From Acholeplasma equirhinis (GTDB lineage: Bacteria > Bacillota_I > Bacilli_A > Acholeplasmatales > Acholeplasmataceae): a stretch of DNA of 64,000 bases. Both the position numbers and the translations under genes were made by a program. Every line of letters begins with the position of its first letter. The first letter of the stretch is position 1. This document shows, in pieces, positions 15,198 to 24,948 of this stretch. The notes beneath the pieces are model-generated. The model was not told the DNA's origin. It searched no databases and saw only the letters and a program-made list of their open reading frames with translations. The stretch covers positions 1 to 64,000 of the forward strand of contig NZ_JAFIDC010000002.1 of assembly GCF_017052655.1 (NCBI RefSeq). The letters run 5' to 3'.

Positions 15198-16742
15198 TCA
15201 AGAAGTCTTCTTAGTTTTTACATCCCCTACGACATCGACAGTAGAATAACCAATATTGACTAAATGGTCTCCAATTCTTTCTAATTGAGAAGTAAAATCG
15301 AAGAAGTACTTAGAATGTTCTAATTGACATTCACCCGTTCTAAGTCTTACGACATGATTCTTTTCATAGGATGCTTTATGATGATCAATTAAAGACTCTA
15401 ATTGATCAAGTTGAGGTAATTCGGAAACTTTATTTTTTGTATAAATGATATAGGTTAAATCAAACATATGTCTTAAATCAAGAATAAAGGTTTTAAGTTC
15501 TTCTTGAGCAGTTCCACTAAATGAGATTTGTTCGGTAACCATAGCATTCGTTAAATGAACAAAGTTGTGTGCATGGTCTGCAATGCGTTCTAAGTCATTG
15601 ATGACATGATACATTTTACCAATCACAAGTTCTGCATGATAATTTAATCGTTCACTGGATAATTTAACTAAATATAATGATATTGCACTATTTAAGTAGT
15701 CGATGACATCTTCAATCTCATCGACTCTTTTAATGTCTTCTGGTTTTCCATTTTCAATACTAATAAATCCGTTGTTTAGATTCTCTTTAACGAGTTCAAA
15801 CATTCTTAAAAGTTCTTTTTCAAGTGCAGCTAGTGCAAATGAAGGTGTTTTTAATAATCGTTCAGTAACAAACTTAAGGGATTTATCTTCAGTCTTTGTT
15901 TCTTGAGGTTTCACTAATAGATAAGATAATTTTTCTAGTTGTTTAATGAAGAGAAGTGCAATCACAGCAGTTGAAATATTAAAGAAGATTTGGAATAAGG
16001 ATACTTGGAACCCTAATTCAAATGATTTAATAAAATTAAGAATTGGATCGTTAAAGATGACAATTATTAATGTAAAGATGACACAACCTAATAAGTTAAA
16101 GATAAATTGGACAAGTGCTAAACGTTTACTGTCGGCATTACCACGAAGGGATGCTAACATACCGGTTGCAGTCGTACCAACCTCAGCACCAAGTACAATA
16201 AAGAGTGCGTATTCGATTGGAATAGTTCCACTTGATACAAGTAAGATAGATAACCCAACGACTAATGTTGATGAATTCACAATTGCAGTAAATAAAATAC
16301 TCAACATAATCAAGAAGACTGGGAAATTAACTGCTTCAAATACATTTGAAATAAAAGTCTTCATTGCATCATTTTTGAATGCATCACCAGCAAGATTTAA
16401 TCCAATAAAAATCAAACCAAAGCCAATGAAAATCTGGCCAATGCGTTTGACATTTGATTTCTTCGCAGTCATTTCAATGACAACACCAACAAGCGTAAAA
16501 AGTGAGAAATAGATTGCAAAATCAAATGTAGCAAAACTACTTAATAAACCAGTTAAAGTTGTACCAACGTTTGCTCCAAGGATAATCGCAATCCCTTGGT
16601 AGAGTGTCAATAAATTTGCATTTAAAAATGAAATTGTCATCACGGTAACTAAGCCTGATGACTGCATAATGGCAGTAATGAATGCACCGAATCCAAATGA
16701 GACGAATCGATTATTGGACACCTTGCTCATACCCTTACTCAT
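15198..16742 (-). CDS. Na+/phosphate cotransporter with PhoU-like tail, main frame of a split gene
   Basis: A 514-residue protein of the Na/Pi-cotransporter II family: paired membrane domains containing GFGAFITAIMQSSG and GANVGTTLTG near the start and a second GAEVGTTATGMLAS repeat. A PhoU-like helical domain forms the C-terminal 190 residues. It would import phosphate or a related anion. The reading frame lacks the first membrane segment expected in this family; that segment is encoded just upstream in another frame (16735-16848), separated by a run of eight A. One fewer A would join them. Confidence 0.85.
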   Translation of the reverse strand: MSKGMSKVSNNRFVSFGFGAFITAIMQSSGLVTVMTISFLNANLLTLYQGIAIILGANVGTTLTGLLSSFATFDFAIYFSLFTLVGVVIEMTAKKSNVKRIGQIFIGFGLIFIGLNLAGDAFKNDAMKTFISNVFEAVNFPVFLIMLSILFTAIVNSSTLVVGLSILLVSSGTIPIEYALFIVLGAEVGTTATGMLASLRGNADSKRLALVQFIFNLLGCVIFTLIIVIFNDPILNFIKSFELGFQVSLFQIFFNISTAVIALLFIKQLEKLSYLLVKPQETKTEDKSLKFVTERLLKTPSFALAALEKELLRMFELVKENLNNGFISIENGKPEDIKRVDEIEDVIDYLNSAISLYLVKLSSERLNYHAELVIGKMYHVINDLERIADHAHNFVHLTNAMVTEQISFSGTAQEELKTFILDLRHMFDLTYIIYTKNKVSELPQLDQLESLIDHHKASYEKNHVVRLRTGECQLEHSKYFFDFTSQLERIGDHLVNIGYSTVDVVGDVKTKKTS

Positions 16743-16848
16743 TTTTTTTAGATGATACTTTTTCTAATCCTGATGACATTTGGTGGATACCAACTAAGAA
16801 GATTGATAATCCGGTAAGTAAAGTAACGAAACTCGTGATGATTTCCAT
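16735..16848 (-). pseudogene. Detached N-terminus of the Na+/phosphate cotransporter (frameshift at A8)
   Basis: This minus-strand frame starts at ATG 16848 behind AGGGGG and encodes 37 residues, including the expected first membrane segment TGLSIFLVGIHQMSSGLEK. It stops at TAA 16735-16737, overlapping the ATG of the main frame. Between them lie eight consecutive A (plus-strand T run 16742-16749). With seven A the two frames fuse into one protein of normal family length, about 550 residues. A true frameshift, slippage-dependent expression, phase variation and a sequencing error are all possible. Confidence 0.8.
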
Positions 16849-16955
16849 CGGAATCCCCCTGAAATTTAAGTAGTCATTTGTTTTTATTATACCTCACGTA
16901 GAATCTTATTATATATAGTAAAATAAGAATGGAGCACTTGAAAGGATATTAATCT

Positions 16956-18317
16956 ATGGAAAACATCCGAATTAAAAACTTAATTGAAGCATGTGAAAAG
17001 CACCCAGAAATACAATTAATCGATATGGTTATAATGCAAGATGATCAAGTTATTTTTGATTGGACTAAACCCCCATATCAAAAAGATACAAAACACTTAT
17101 TATTTTCCGTGACGAAATCTTTTACTTCATTAGCAATAGGTATACTCTGCGACCAAGGAAAAATTACTGTAGATGATTTGGTCAGTGATTATTTCAAAGA
17201 AGAAACTAAAGATCTTGATAAACCGACAGTAAAAGAACTCAAAATTAAACATTTATTGATGATGGGTAGCGGTATTCAATCAGGACTCTCATTTAGAAAC
17301 TTTTTAAGTGGTAATTGGGTTAGATTGTTCTTTAATCAAGAATTCCCGTATAAACCAGGCAGTTATTTTGCATATTGTTCTTTAACAAGTCATATGTTAA
17401 GTGAGATTGTAACAAAAGTGACAGGTATGACTTTAGAAGCATTCTTAAAAGAACATTTATTTAATAATTTAAATATTACTGATTATTCATGGGAACATTA
17501 TGAAGGAAAAACAGTTGGTGGTGTTGGCCTTTCATTAAAAACATCAGATATGATGAAGGTTGGAAAAATGTTACTTCATGATGGGAATTATGAAGGGACC
17601 CAAATTATATCTAAAACTTATTTGGATCAAGCAACTAAACCACAAATTCTTAAACAAAACGTCATCGAATCAGACTTTACACCACATGCAGGTAAAGCTT
17701 ATGGATATCAATTCCATGTTTCACCTAGAAGTTATCGTGCAGATGGTGCATTTGGTCAATTGATTATGGTATTCAAAAAAGAAAAAATAGTTGTCGTTGC
17801 AACCAGTCAGAACACACATTACGAAGCATTCTATACAGCTATTGATCAAAATTTAAACCTTAAACCAATTAAAAGTGATATAAGTTCAAAAAAATTGAAT
17901 GAATATTTAACTACATTAACTTATCAAAAACAAGATTTTAAACGAATCACCTCAGCAAGAGACTTTGGAAATTATTTAGTCGCATCAAATGAATTAAAGA
18001 TTAAAGAAGTCAATTTAATCAAAGGAATTTTAACATTTACTTATGAAGATGGAAGAGAAAACGAGTTTGATGTATTTAAAAATGGTGGAAAATACGGTAA
18101 GAGTCTATTCCTTAAAGACTATAAGATAGAAGAACTTAAACACTATATAGAAGTAACATGGGAAAAGGATAAACTTCACATGAGATTATTCTATATTGAA
18201 ACACCTTATGTTGTTGATTACACCTTAGATTTTAAACCAACAAAAGTAGCACTAGAATTTAAAGTGAATGTGTCATTTTTCTATGATGGATTCAAAGTAA
18301 TTGGTGCTAAAATCTGA
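16956..18317 (+). CDS. Serine hydrolase, beta-lactamase/penicillin-binding fold
   Basis: A class C beta-lactamase-like protein (453 residues). The SxxK motif is SVTK, with nucleophile Ser51 and Lys54, in LLFSVTKSFTSLAIG. The second motif is YCSLTSHML, replacing the usual YxN. No signal peptide is visible, so it is probably cytoplasmic. The C-terminal 150 residues form an extra domain. Members act as esterases or peptidases; an organism without a wall has no peptidoglycan need for it. AAAGGA precedes the start. The following hairpin is its terminator. Confidence 0.82.
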   Translation: MENIRIKNLIEACEKHPEIQLIDMVIMQDDQVIFDWTKPPYQKDTKHLLFSVTKSFTSLAIGILCDQGKITVDDLVSDYFKEETKDLDKPTVKELKIKHLLMMGSGIQSGLSFRNFLSGNWVRLFFNQEFPYKPGSYFAYCSLTSHMLSEIVTKVTGMTLEAFLKEHLFNNLNITDYSWEHYEGKTVGGVGLSLKTSDMMKVGKMLLHDGNYEGTQIISKTYLDQATKPQILKQNVIESDFTPHAGKAYGYQFHVSPRSYRADGAFGQLIMVFKKEKIVVVATSQNTHYEAFYTAIDQNLNLKPIKSDISSKKLNEYLTTLTYQKQDFKRITSARDFGNYLVASNELKIKEVNLIKGILTFTYEDGRENEFDVFKNGGKYGKSLFLKDYKIEELKHYIEVTWEKDKLHMRLFYIETPYVVDYTLDFKPTKVALEFKVNVSFFYDGFKVIGAKI

Positions 18318-18355
18318 TTTAAAATTAGCTAAAAATTGAATGATTTATGAAAACT

Positions 18356-18404
18356 AAAATGTAAGTGTTTTTGCATGAAAAATCATGTAAGCATTTACAT
18401 TTTT
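18356..18404 (+). terminator. Long hairpin terminator before the nrd operon
   Basis: AAAATGTAAGTG pairs with CATTTACATTTT (one G-T pair), with an inner GCATGA/TCATGT stem, and the sequence then runs into TTTTCTTTT. Confidence 0.75.
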
Positions 18405-18411
18405 CTTTTGG

Positions 18412-18444
18412 TTGCAAATAACTTTACACTACCATATAATGGTA
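18412..18444 (+). promoter_or_regulatory. nrd operon promoter with dyad
   Basis: TTGCAA (18412-18417) and TATAAT (18435-18440) are 17 bases apart. A perfect dyad TACCAT-ATA-ATGGTA (18430-18444) is centred on the -10, a natural place for repressor binding. It does not match the NrdR box consensus I know. Confidence 0.6.
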
Positions 18445-18564
18445 ATACTCACAAACCTGGATATTGAAATTGATTAAATTTAATTGTTTTTTAATTAATG
18501 GATCAGTACGTCCAGATGGTGATTAGTCTCTCTAAACAATGTGTGAAAAGGAAAGGGATTTATC

Positions 18565-20847
18565 ATGATAACAAAGATTAAAAAACGTGATGGAAGAATC
18601 GTAAGATTCAATCCAGAAAAGATTAATGAGGCGGTCACAAAGGCATTTTTAGCAACCGATCGTGGTTCTAAAAAGGCAGATGATGTGACCACAGAGGTAC
18701 TAAACTCACTTGAACAAAAGTTTAAGAATAACGTACCCACTGTAGAGGACATTCAAGATGAAGTTGAACGTGCACTCATTAGACTTAACTTCTCAGATGT
18801 TGCAAAAGCTTACATTCTCTATCGTGAAGAGAGAAGTAAGGTTAGAGATCGAAACACCAGACTAATGCGTACATATCATGATATTGCATTTTCTAAGTCA
18901 ACAGAGAGTGACTTGAAACGAGAAAATGCCAATATCAATGGTGATACACCGATGGGGGCGATGTTAAAGTACGGCAGTGAAGGCGCGAAGGAATTTAATA
19001 AGATGTTTGTCTTAAATCCACGTCATGCAAAAGCGCATGATGAAGGATTAATTCACATTCATGATTTAGACTTCTTAACCTTGACCTTAACTTGTTGTCA
19101 AATTGATTTAGATAACCTCTTTAATGGTGGTTTCCAAACTGGACACGGCTCATTAAGAGAACCGCAAGATATCAAAACATATGCAGCACTTGCATGTATT
19201 GCGATTCAATCCAATCAAAATGATCAACATGGCGGCCAATCTGTTCCTAAGTTTGATTATGATATGGCAAAAGGTGTCAAAAAAACATATATCAGACACT
19301 ATAGAAACAACTTATCAAAGGCTTTCGAGTTAAATAATATTTTCTTAGAGAGCAATGAACTTTTAGAACGTATCAAAAAAGATACAGGCATTGTACCTGA
19401 ACTCTACAACCGTTCAATTGACAAGGAGATTCAAAAGTTCATTGACCATGATGTAACTAAACTTCTAGATTTTGTTACCAAAGAAACAACAAGAGAAACA
19501 ATTAAAGATACCTATCAAGCTATGGAAAGCTTGATTCATAATTTAAATACCATGCACTCAAGAGCAGGCGCACAAGTACCGTTCTCATCACTAAATTACG
19601 GTACCGATACATCTCATGAAGGTAGACTTGTTATTGAATCTATCCTAAAGGCTACTCAAGCAGGTTTAGGTCAAGGTGAAACGCCAATTTTCCCAATCCA
19701 AATCTTTAAACTTAAAAAAGGTGTGAGCTTTGAAAAGGGAGACCCTAATTATGACCTATTCCAATTAGCAATGGAAACAAGTGCGAAAAGATTGTTCCCT
19801 AACTTCTCATTCTTAGATGCACCCTTTAATAAAAAGTACTATAAGGAAGGCAATCCAAATACAGAGATTGCATATATGGGTTGTCGAACAAGAGTTATCG
19901 CGAACGTATTTGATCCAGAAAATGAAGTTGTTACTGGACGTGGTAATTTAAGTTTTACATCGATTAACCTTCCAAGAATTGCACTTTTATCTAAGAATCA
20001 AGAAGAATTCTTCAAAGAACTCGATCATACCATGGATTTAGTTATTGAACAATTGTTAGAAAGATTTGATATCCAAAAACAACTTCATGTGTATAACTTC
20101 CCATTCTTAATGGGACAAGGCGTATGGATTAATTCAAACAAACTTAAGATTCATGAAACCATTGAACAAGTGATTAAACATGGTACCTTAAGTGTCGGAT
20201 TCATCGGTCTTGCAGAGAGTCTTAAAGTTTTAATTGGTAAACACCATGGTGAAGATGTGGAGGCTCAAAAGTTAGGCTTAAAGATTGTTAAATTTATGCG
20301 ATCAAAAGTTGATAAGAAAGCTGAAGAAATGAAATTAAACTTCTCACTGATCGCAACCCCAGCTGAAGGTCTATCTGGAAGATTTGTTAACATTGATAAG
20401 AAGAAGTTTGGCATCATTGAAGGTATTACCGACCATGATTTCTATACAAACTCATTCCATATACCAGTTTATTATCCAATCGAAGCATATAAGAAGATAG
20501 ATATTGAAGCACCTTATCATGAATTAACAAATGGTGGTCATATAACCTATATTGAACTTGATGGAGATCCTCAAAAGAACATTAAAGCTTTTGAAACAAT
20601 TATCAAGTATATGGCAGAAAAAGGCATTGGTTATGGTTCAATTAATCACGCTGTTGATTTTGACCCAGTTTGTAAGTATGTTGGTATCATTAATGATTTT
20701 TGTCCAAAATGTGGCAGAAAAGAAACACCTGATCAACCATTTGATCGTATTAGAAGAATTACTGGTTACTTAGTTGGAACACTTGATCGATTCAATGACG
20801 CAAAGAGAAAAGAAGTGAGTGAACGTGTTAAACACTTCAGAGCTTAA
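18565..20847 (+). CDS. nrdD: Anaerobic ribonucleoside-triphosphate reductase (class III)
   Basis: A glycyl-radical reductase (760 residues) that makes dNTPs without oxygen. The N-terminal ATP cone (KIKKRDGRIVRFNPEKINEA) comes first. The catalytic barrel contains LTCCQIDL. A zinc site uses CKYVG and CPKCG near the C-terminus, and the radical motif is RITGYLVG with Gly734. AAAGGGA precedes the start. It is the first gene of a six-gene operon that also holds an aerobic reductase. Confidence 0.95.
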   Translation: MITKIKKRDGRIVRFNPEKINEAVTKAFLATDRGSKKADDVTTEVLNSLEQKFKNNVPTVEDIQDEVERALIRLNFSDVAKAYILYREERSKVRDRNTRLMRTYHDIAFSKSTESDLKRENANINGDTPMGAMLKYGSEGAKEFNKMFVLNPRHAKAHDEGLIHIHDLDFLTLTLTCCQIDLDNLFNGGFQTGHGSLREPQDIKTYAALACIAIQSNQNDQHGGQSVPKFDYDMAKGVKKTYIRHYRNNLSKAFELNNIFLESNELLERIKKDTGIVPELYNRSIDKEIQKFIDHDVTKLLDFVTKETTRETIKDTYQAMESLIHNLNTMHSRAGAQVPFSSLNYGTDTSHEGRLVIESILKATQAGLGQGETPIFPIQIFKLKKGVSFEKGDPNYDLFQLAMETSAKRLFPNFSFLDAPFNKKYYKEGNPNTEIAYMGCRTRVIANVFDPENEVVTGRGNLSFTSINLPRIALLSKNQEEFFKELDHTMDLVIEQLLERFDIQKQLHVYNFPFLMGQGVWINSNKLKIHETIEQVIKHGTLSVGFIGLAESLKVLIGKHHGEDVEAQKLGLKIVKFMRSKVDKKAEEMKLNFSLIATPAEGLSGRFVNIDKKKFGIIEGITDHDFYTNSFHIPVYYPIEAYKKIDIEAPYHELTNGGHITYIELDGDPQKNIKAFETIIKYMAEKGIGYGSINHAVDFDPVCKYVGIINDFCPKCGRKETPDQPFDRIRRITGYLVGTLDRFNDAKRKEVSERVKHFRA

Positions 20848-21337
20848 ACTTCGAATTAACAATATCATTGATGAATCGATTGTAGATGGTGAAGGTGTTA
20901 GACTTGTTGTCTTTACTCAAGGGTGCAAATTAAGATGTCCAATGTGCCATAATCCACTCACCCATGATTTAGAAGGTGGCGTAGAAATTGATTTGAAATC
21001 AATTCAGGAAAGATGGCGAAAAAATCCACTCCTATCAGGGATTACAGTTTCTGGTGGTGAGCCCTTCTTACAACCTAGAGCAGTTTTTGAACTCGTTAAA
21101 CTTGCTAAAGCAGATAACCTAGATGTTACTGTCTATAGCGGATATACATACGAAGTACTTCGAGCAAGAAATTGTCCGGATACGGACCTTATTTTAAAAA
21201 CTGCGGATATCTTAATTGATGGACCATTCATCCATCAATTAAAAAACTTAAACCTACTTTGGAAGGGAAGTAGTAATCAAAGAGTGATTGACCTTAAAAA
21301 GACAATAGCATCTGATGAGGTTGTTACGATTCATTAA
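20819..21337 (+). CDS. nrdG: Anaerobic reductase activating protein (radical SAM)
   Basis: The activase that places the glycyl radical on NrdD using S-adenosylmethionine. The cluster motif is CKLRCPMC, with cysteines 36, 40 and 43 counted from GTG 20819, followed by the SAM-binding VSGGEPFLQP. It overlaps the end of nrdD by 29 bases; a second GTG at 20825 is an alternative start. Length (172 residues) is normal. Confidence 0.93.
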   Translation: MNVLNTSELKLRINNIIDESIVDGEGVRLVVFTQGCKLRCPMCHNPLTHDLEGGVEIDLKSIQERWRKNPLLSGITVSGGEPFLQPRAVFELVKLAKADNLDVTVYSGYTYEVLRARNCPDTDLILKTADILIDGPFIHQLKNLNLLWKGSSNQRVIDLKKTIASDEVVTIH

Positions 21338-21358
21338 TTATTAAGGAAGGTGTCAAAA

Positions 21359-21730
21359 GTGTTTGTAGTATTTGATAGTTTAACTGGACAAACAAAAAGG
21401 TTTGCTCAAAATTTAGGGTATCCTTCAGTCCATATTAAACTTTATGAAGGAAAACCCGAACGTGACATTTTCTTAGTAACTAGAAATATTAATTTTGGAT
21501 CCATACCTGAAACAACAAAATCTTTTCTTGATCAGTATAAAGATAGAGTTGTTGGTGTTGCAGTATCTGGAAATAAAAATTGGGGTGAGAATTTCGGACG
21601 TGCAGGAGATTTAATCGAAGCACAATACGGTATTCCACTGGTATTAAAATTTGAGGGGTCCGGTTTTAAACAAGATGTTGCATTTGTTAAAAACTGGTTA
21701 ATAGAAAAAGAAGAGAGAAAAGAGGATTAA
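21359..21730 (+). CDS. nrdI: NrdI flavodoxin-like protein
   Basis: The flavodoxin-like activator of class Ib reductase, 123 residues, which supplies superoxide to form the Mn(III)2-tyrosyl radical in NrdF (family knowledge). The FMN-binding start VFDSLTGQTKRFA matches NrdI. GTG 21359 is chosen because AGGAAGG lies 9 bases upstream and the protein then begins as NrdI normally does; GTG 21350 abuts the ribosome site. The C-terminal GNKNWGENFGRAGD is the conserved NrdI loop. Confidence 0.9.
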   Translation: MFVVFDSLTGQTKRFAQNLGYPSVHIKLYEGKPERDIFLVTRNINFGSIPETTKSFLDQYKDRVVGVAVSGNKNWGENFGRAGDLIEAQYGIPLVLKFEGSGFKQDVAFVKNWLIEKEERKED

Positions 21731-21734
21731 GCAT

Positions 21735-23837
21735 ATGAATCAAAGAAAAGATATCATTCCTGAGTGGATTATCTTAAATAACCAAATCACAGACGAGAAC
21801 GGTCAAATTCGTGATATTGAAAAAGACAAAGCAGCAGCCAAGAGTTACTTTTTAAATGAGATCAATAGAAGAACTCAATTTTTCCATTCACTAGAGGAAA
21901 AATTAGAATATCTTGTTGAAAATAATTATTATGAAAAAGAATTCTTATCAAAATATACAATGGAACAAATTCAAACCGTTTATGATATCGCATATGCTGC
22001 GAAGTTCCGTTTCCCAACTTATATGGGGGCATTTAAGTTTTATAACGACTATGCGTTAAAGAGTAGAGATGGTAAGAACTTCCTTGAACGATATGAAGAC
22101 AGATTAGCTGTTAACGCACTTTACCATGCAAATGGTGATTTTGATAAAGCACGTCAATTAATCCGTTCATTAATTGCTCAAGATTTTACACCAGCAACAC
22201 CTACCCTTCTAAATACCGGTAAGAAGATGAGAGGCGAATTTGTATCGTGTTTCTTACTTGAAGCTGGTGACTCATTAAATGACATTTCAAGAATTTCAGA
22301 ATTTTCTATGCAACTTTCAAAAGTTGGTGGTGGGGTTTCAATTAACCTATCAAATCTTCGTGCAAAAGGTGAAGCGATTAAAGGTATTCCAAACGTCTCT
22401 AAAGGTGTTGTTGGGGTTGCAAAACTTCTAGATAACAACTTCCGATATGCTGACCAAATGGGGCAAAGAACTGGTGCTGGAGCCGTTTACCTTAATATCT
22501 TCCATGCGGATATTGAAGATTTCTTATCAACTAAGAAATTAAATGCAGATGATGATATCCGTGTTAAAACACTCTCAATGGGTGTTGTAATCCCTGATAA
22601 GTTTGTTGAACTTGCAAGAGAAAACAAAGACATGTTTGTTTTCTACCCACATACTGTTTACCAAGAATATGGCATTGACTTTGCAGATGTTTCAATTGAT
22701 ATGAATAAATGGTATGACATCCTAGCAGATAATCCAAATGTTCGTAAACGTAAAGTAAATCCAAGAAAATTATTGGATATGATTGCATCACTTCAAGGTG
22801 AATCTGGATACCCTTATATCATGTTCTCAGATAATGTGAATAAAGCTAATCCACTTGATATGCCAGTTAAATTCTCAAACCTATGTACAGAAATTCTACA
22901 ACCAACCGTGACTTCACACTATGGTGATTACGGTGCAAATGCCGACGACGTTGGTATGGATATTTCATGTAACTTAGCATCAGGTCATATGGGTAATATG
23001 ATCAAACACAACACAATTAAAGAAACTGTATTTGCAGCAATGGACGTTATGAACTCAGTTTCAGCAAATACAGATATCAAACATGTACCAGCTGTTGCAA
23101 AAGCAAACAGACTTAACCGTTCAGTTGGTTTTGGTATTATGGGACATCACGGTTTCATCGCTGAAAACTACATTTTATATGGTAGCGATGAAAACCTAGA
23201 TTTAATTGATGTATTCTTTAATATGGTTAATTACTATTCACTTCAACATTCAATGTTAAAAGCTAAAGAAACTGGTGAAAAGTTCTATCGTTTTGAAAAG
23301 AGTAAATATGCGGATGGTTCATACTTTGATGGTCGTGGTCAAATCTTACCAAAGACTGATAAAGTTAAAGAAATCTTTAAAGATATTTACATTCCAACAG
23401 ATAACGACTGGCTACAATTAAAAGAAGATGTGTTGACTTATGGCTTATATAACTCTCACCGTCTTGCGATTGCACCAAATGGTTCAATTGGTTATGTAAT
23501 GTCAGCAACACCTTCATTAACTCCGATCAAACAGTTAGTTGAAGAAAGAACTTATGGTAATTCAAAAACTTACTACCCAATGCCTGCAGTAGATAAAGCT
23601 GCATTCATGTATGAAACAGCTTATCGTATGGATAACTTTAAAGTTATTGATGTCATTGCTATGGCTCAAAAACACGTTGACCAAGGTATCTCATTTGAAT
23701 TATGTATCACATCAGATATCACAACAAGAGAACTTCAAAAATACTATCTATATGCACACTACCAAGGTATTAAAACTTTATACTACACACGTACTCAAAA
23801 ATTAAAAATTGAAGAATGTGAATCTTGCGCAGTCTAA
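21735..23837 (+). CDS. nrdE: Ribonucleoside-diphosphate reductase class Ib, alpha subunit
   Basis: The catalytic subunit (700 residues). It has the active-site FVSCFLLEAGDS, the radical-site region SCNLASGHMGN, the MSATPSLTP loop, and the C-terminal CESCAV with the redox cysteine pair that NrdH reduces. The N-terminus lacks the ATP cone, as normal for class Ib. It lies four bases after nrdI and slightly overlaps the reading frame upstream of nrdF. It works with NrdF, NrdI and the NrdH-like protein. Confidence 0.95.
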   Translation: MNQRKDIIPEWIILNNQITDENGQIRDIEKDKAAAKSYFLNEINRRTQFFHSLEEKLEYLVENNYYEKEFLSKYTMEQIQTVYDIAYAAKFRFPTYMGAFKFYNDYALKSRDGKNFLERYEDRLAVNALYHANGDFDKARQLIRSLIAQDFTPATPTLLNTGKKMRGEFVSCFLLEAGDSLNDISRISEFSMQLSKVGGGVSINLSNLRAKGEAIKGIPNVSKGVVGVAKLLDNNFRYADQMGQRTGAGAVYLNIFHADIEDFLSTKKLNADDDIRVKTLSMGVVIPDKFVELARENKDMFVFYPHTVYQEYGIDFADVSIDMNKWYDILADNPNVRKRKVNPRKLLDMIASLQGESGYPYIMFSDNVNKANPLDMPVKFSNLCTEILQPTVTSHYGDYGANADDVGMDISCNLASGHMGNMIKHNTIKETVFAAMDVMNSVSANTDIKHVPAVAKANRLNRSVGFGIMGHHGFIAENYILYGSDENLDLIDVFFNMVNYYSLQHSMLKAKETGEKFYRFEKSKYADGSYFDGRGQILPKTDKVKEIFKDIYIPTDNDWLQLKEDVLTYGLYNSHRLAIAPNGSIGYVMSATPSLTPIKQLVEERTYGNSKTYYPMPAVDKAAFMYETAYRMDNFKVIDVIAMAQKHVDQGISFELCITSDITTRELQKYYLYAHYQGIKTLYYTRTQKLKIEECESCAV

Positions 23838-23847
23838 GGAGGACATG

Positions 23848-24948
23848 ATGGCAACAAAACCAAATAAAAAGAATCCAGTGGTAGAAGAAATTCTATATAA
23901 TGGTGCCAACTGGAATGAAATGGAAGATGAGTTTACTCAATCCTTCTATGAACAAAACCTATCTCAATTTTGGCGTCCTGAAGACATTTCCTTACAACCG
24001 GACTTGAATGTATGGCATGTATTAAGTGATGAGATGAAATTAGCATATGCTAGAAACTTACTTGTCTTAACATTCCTTGATACACACCAAGGTGATATCG
24101 GAATGCCTGTTGTCTCACGTTCACTTGATGATCATTTCCATCAAAGAAAAGCAGTTATTAATTTCATGGCTGCGATGGAAAATGCAGTACATGCTAAAAG
24201 TTATTCAAATATCTTTATGACTTATATGACAACACCTGAAATTGATGAACTCTTTAGATGGGGTGAGTCACATAAAAACTTACAACAAATCATGAAAATG
24301 ATTGTTGGTTATTATAAAGAACTTGATCGATTTAATTATTTAAAGCGATTCGAAGAATTCTCACCAAACTATAAAGAACTTGATTTCAATATTGCACAAT
24401 GGAAAGCAATGGTTGCATCTGTTTTCCTTGAAACCTGGTTATTCTATTCAGGATTCTATTACCCACTATTCTTTTATGGTCAAGGTAAATTGATGCAAGC
24501 AGGTGAAATCATTAACTTAATCTTAAGAGATGAATCGATTCACGGTCTTTACGTAGGTAGACTTGCTCAAGAGATTTATGAAACATTTGATAATGAAACT
24601 CAAGATCAACTTCAAGAGTGGTTGTATAAGTTCTTACTTGAACTCTATCACGAACAAAATGAGCTTGTAGAATCAATTTATGATTCAGTTGACCTTTCTC
24701 ACGATGTTAAGATATTCGTGCGTTATAACGCAAATAAAGCATTAATGAACTTAGGTTTTGACCCTTACTTTGAACAAGAAGAAGTAAATCCAGTTGTCTT
24801 AAATGGTTTAAATACAGAAACGAAGACAATGGATAACTTCTCAATGAAGGGTAATGGTTATCAAAAGATGAAGAGTGAAATGCTTAAAGACCAAGACTTT
24901 TTCTTTGAGAGTGAAAAAATCATTACTTTTGGAGGTAAGAAAAAATGA
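23848..24948 (+). CDS. nrdF: Ribonucleoside-diphosphate reductase class Ib, beta subunit
   Basis: The radical-carrying subunit, 366 residues. All six metal ligands of canonical NrdF are in place: Asp in FLDTHQG, Glu and His in MENAVHAKSY, Glu in VFLETWLFYSG, Glu and His in RDESIHG. It is therefore not the metal-free class Ie form found in some mycoplasmas. ATG 23848 is chosen, 5 bases after AAGGAGG; ATG 23845 is too close. It overlaps the next gene by four bases. Confidence 0.94.
   Translation: MATKPNKKNPVVEEILYNGANWNEMEDEFTQSFYEQNLSQFWRPEDISLQPDLNVWHVLSDEMKLAYARNLLVLTFLDTHQGDIGMPVVSRSLDDHFHQRKAVINFMAAMENAVHAKSYSNIFMTYMTTPEIDELFRWGESHKNLQQIMKMIVGYYKELDRFNYLKRFEEFSPNYKELDFNIAQWKAMVASVFLETWLFYSGFYYPLFFYGQGKLMQAGEIINLILRDESIHGLYVGRLAQEIYETFDNETQDQLQEWLYKFLLELYHEQNELVESIYDSVDLSHDVKIFVRYNANKALMNLGFDPYFEQEEVNPVVLNGLNTETKTMDNFSMKGNGYQKMKSEMLKDQDFFFESEKIITFGGKKK

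Noticed and set aside
15946-16512. 188-codon open frame opposite the Na/Pi cotransporter
   Set aside because: Antisense shadow of a recognised gene; its composition mirrors the other strand.
23848-24948. NrdF of the metal-free class Ie type
   Set aside because: All six metal-ligand residues are present.
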